Of a stretch of 64,000 nucleotides of DNA, positions 63,294-64,000 are shown in pieces (the stretch's first letter is position 1; each line of letters begins with the position of its first letter). The notes beneath the pieces are model-generated. The model was not told the DNA's origin. It made no database searches and worked only from the letters and a program-made list of their open reading frames with translations. The position numbers and the translations under genes were made by a program. Source of the DNA: Chitinophaga ginsengisegetis (lineage in GTDB: Bacteria; Bacteroidota; Bacteroidia; Chitinophagales; Chitinophagaceae); the NCBI RefSeq assembly GCF_900168065.1, contig NZ_FUZZ01000002.1, positions 248,001 to 312,000 on the forward strand, read 5' to 3'.

Positions 63294-64000
63294 TTAATGT
63301 GTTGTGATGAAAGATGATTTATCCATGCACTTTTCTTTTCTCAACAAAAAAGTCTGATCATGAATTTTATTATCGATACGCCTGATCACATCTTCTTCAG
63401 ATAAATAAAAACCATTCACCGCCTGCAGCGTTTTCAGCAGGTCTGTTTTTACGATATCCCTGGCCATAAACTCCGCGCTGATACGGTTGCCGGAGAGTGT
63501 TTTAATTTTCTGATGAAGAAATGACTTGCGGTAAAGCTTCACGGGTGTAGCATTGATATTATACAGATGAATGGCCGCCTGCCAGTCCATCCATTTAAAT
63601 TCTGCCACGCCGCTGCCTTCTGTATGCGGGGTAGACAATATAAAGCGATGCCAGGGCACGCGTAGCGCATCGGCGAGGATAGCGCCGTGCATGGCTTCTG
63701 CAATCACATATTCCGATGCAGCGATTTCCTGTAAGGTATGCTCCACACCTTTTTCAGACCGCGGTGAGATATAATTATAGCCCAGTTTACTACAGAGCGC
63801 TTCCCAATCGAAAAACGGCACCGACTTAAAATAAGGGATCACGCTCACCTTATACTTTTTTTTCACCTTCAGGAATTTATCGAACTCCGGCAGCTGGCGG
63901 ATGGCATAAGCAGCATCTGCGATATACGGGAACTGGTTATTAAACGCATAGGCAGATAATGGCCCACGCAGGAAGCGGATATCCCAGCTGCTGTTGAGAC
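63294..64000 (-). CDS. Polysaccharide pyruvyl transferase family protein (partial)
   Basis: This gene continues past the right edge; the frame is open to the last base, so the GTG at 63866 is not its start. The visible 235 residues include SSWDIRFLRGPLSAYAFNN, QFPYIADAAYAIRQLPEF and MHGAILADALRVPWHRFILS, typical of the family that adds pyruvate ketals from phosphoenolpyruvate to exopolysaccharide sugars (the family also includes other transferases). It is the most upstream gene of the cluster seen here and is followed 3 bases later by the propeller gene. Activity inferred from family only. Confidence 0.88.
   Translation of the reverse strand, partial: LNSSWDIRFLRGPLSAYAFNNQFPYIADAAYAIRQLPEFDKFLKVKKKYKVSVIPYFKSVPFFDWEALCSKLGYNYISPRSEKGVEHTLQEIAASEYVIAEAMHGAILADALRVPWHRFILSTPHTEGSGVAEFKWMDWQAAIHLYNINATPVKLYRKSFLHQKIKTLSGNRISAEFMARDIVKTDLLKTLQAVNGFYLSEEDVIRRIDNKIHDQTFLLRKEKCMDKSSFITTH

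Overview
The window looks like a chromosomal segment of a Bacteroidota species, most likely from the Chitinophaga group (Chitinophagaceae). The evidence is two SusC/SusD pairs under ECF sigma/FecR control, several other TonB-dependent receptors, LytS/LytTR signalling, PorT-type barrels, -7 boxes of the TAnnTTTG type, and a small peptide with a lanthipeptide-like leader. No rRNA, tRNA, CRISPR array, IS element or prophage was seen.

Layout. 1-5234 (+): end of a nitrate/nitrite MFS transporter, a nitrate reductase fused to a NirB-like flavoprotein and a BFD [2Fe-2S] domain, and a rubredoxin-tailed protein with a sulfite/nitrite-reductase-like body; together a nitrate assimilation operon. 5209-9678 (-): mannan use (GH130 mannosylglucose phosphorylase, secreted GH26 mannanase, secreted PHP-like protein). 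10000-12732: a beta-barrel protein, a truncated zeta-type kinase with its partner, and an MFS transporter. 12768-17835: TonB-dependent receptor plus secreted tyrosine-type phosphatase, divergent from a membrane AraC regulator. 17800-21038: LysR regulator divergent from two overlapping Old Yellow Enzyme genes.

21136-21256 carries an 11-bp tandem repeat. 21509-40776 (-) holds two consecutive units of the same design: ECF sigma, FecR anti-sigma, SusC with an STN domain, SusD, then surface lipoproteins. The first ends in a DUF5009 membrane acyltransferase-like gene and a terminator. The second ends in an NHL lipoprotein, a beta-helix lipoprotein and a 47-residue lanthipeptide-like precursor (21509-21652) with no modification enzyme in the window. 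Neither unit has an evident glycoside hydrolase.

40864-43452 (-): an RtcB RNA ligase/PrfH release-factor pair (ribosome repair) behind a long leader containing a perfect 16-bp palindrome. 43453-45416 (+): TetR-like regulator and AarF/UbiB kinase. 45534-49936 (+): LytS/LytTR two-component system followed by an outer-membrane beta-barrel receptor. 50059-51144 (+): secreted tail-fibre-like protein. 51161-53146 (-): tight operon of a catalytically degenerate Nudix (NrtR-like) regulator, a 2OG-Fe(II) oxygenase and a metallophosphatase.

53391-64000 (-): an NAD(P)-binding epimerase-like gene and then an exopolysaccharide cluster. In transcription order this is a pyruvyl transferase (cut by the window edge), a beta-propeller-like protein, two GT4s, a GT2, a WcaF-like acetyltransferase, Wzi, a WcaI-like GT4 and a polyprenyl-phosphate glycosyl-1-phosphate transferase. 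Most genes here overlap or lie within a few bases of each other. The best candidates for something new are the orphan lanthipeptide-like gene, the rearranged nitrate-reduction enzymes, the RtcB/PrfH leader, and the PHP-like protein in the mannan operon.
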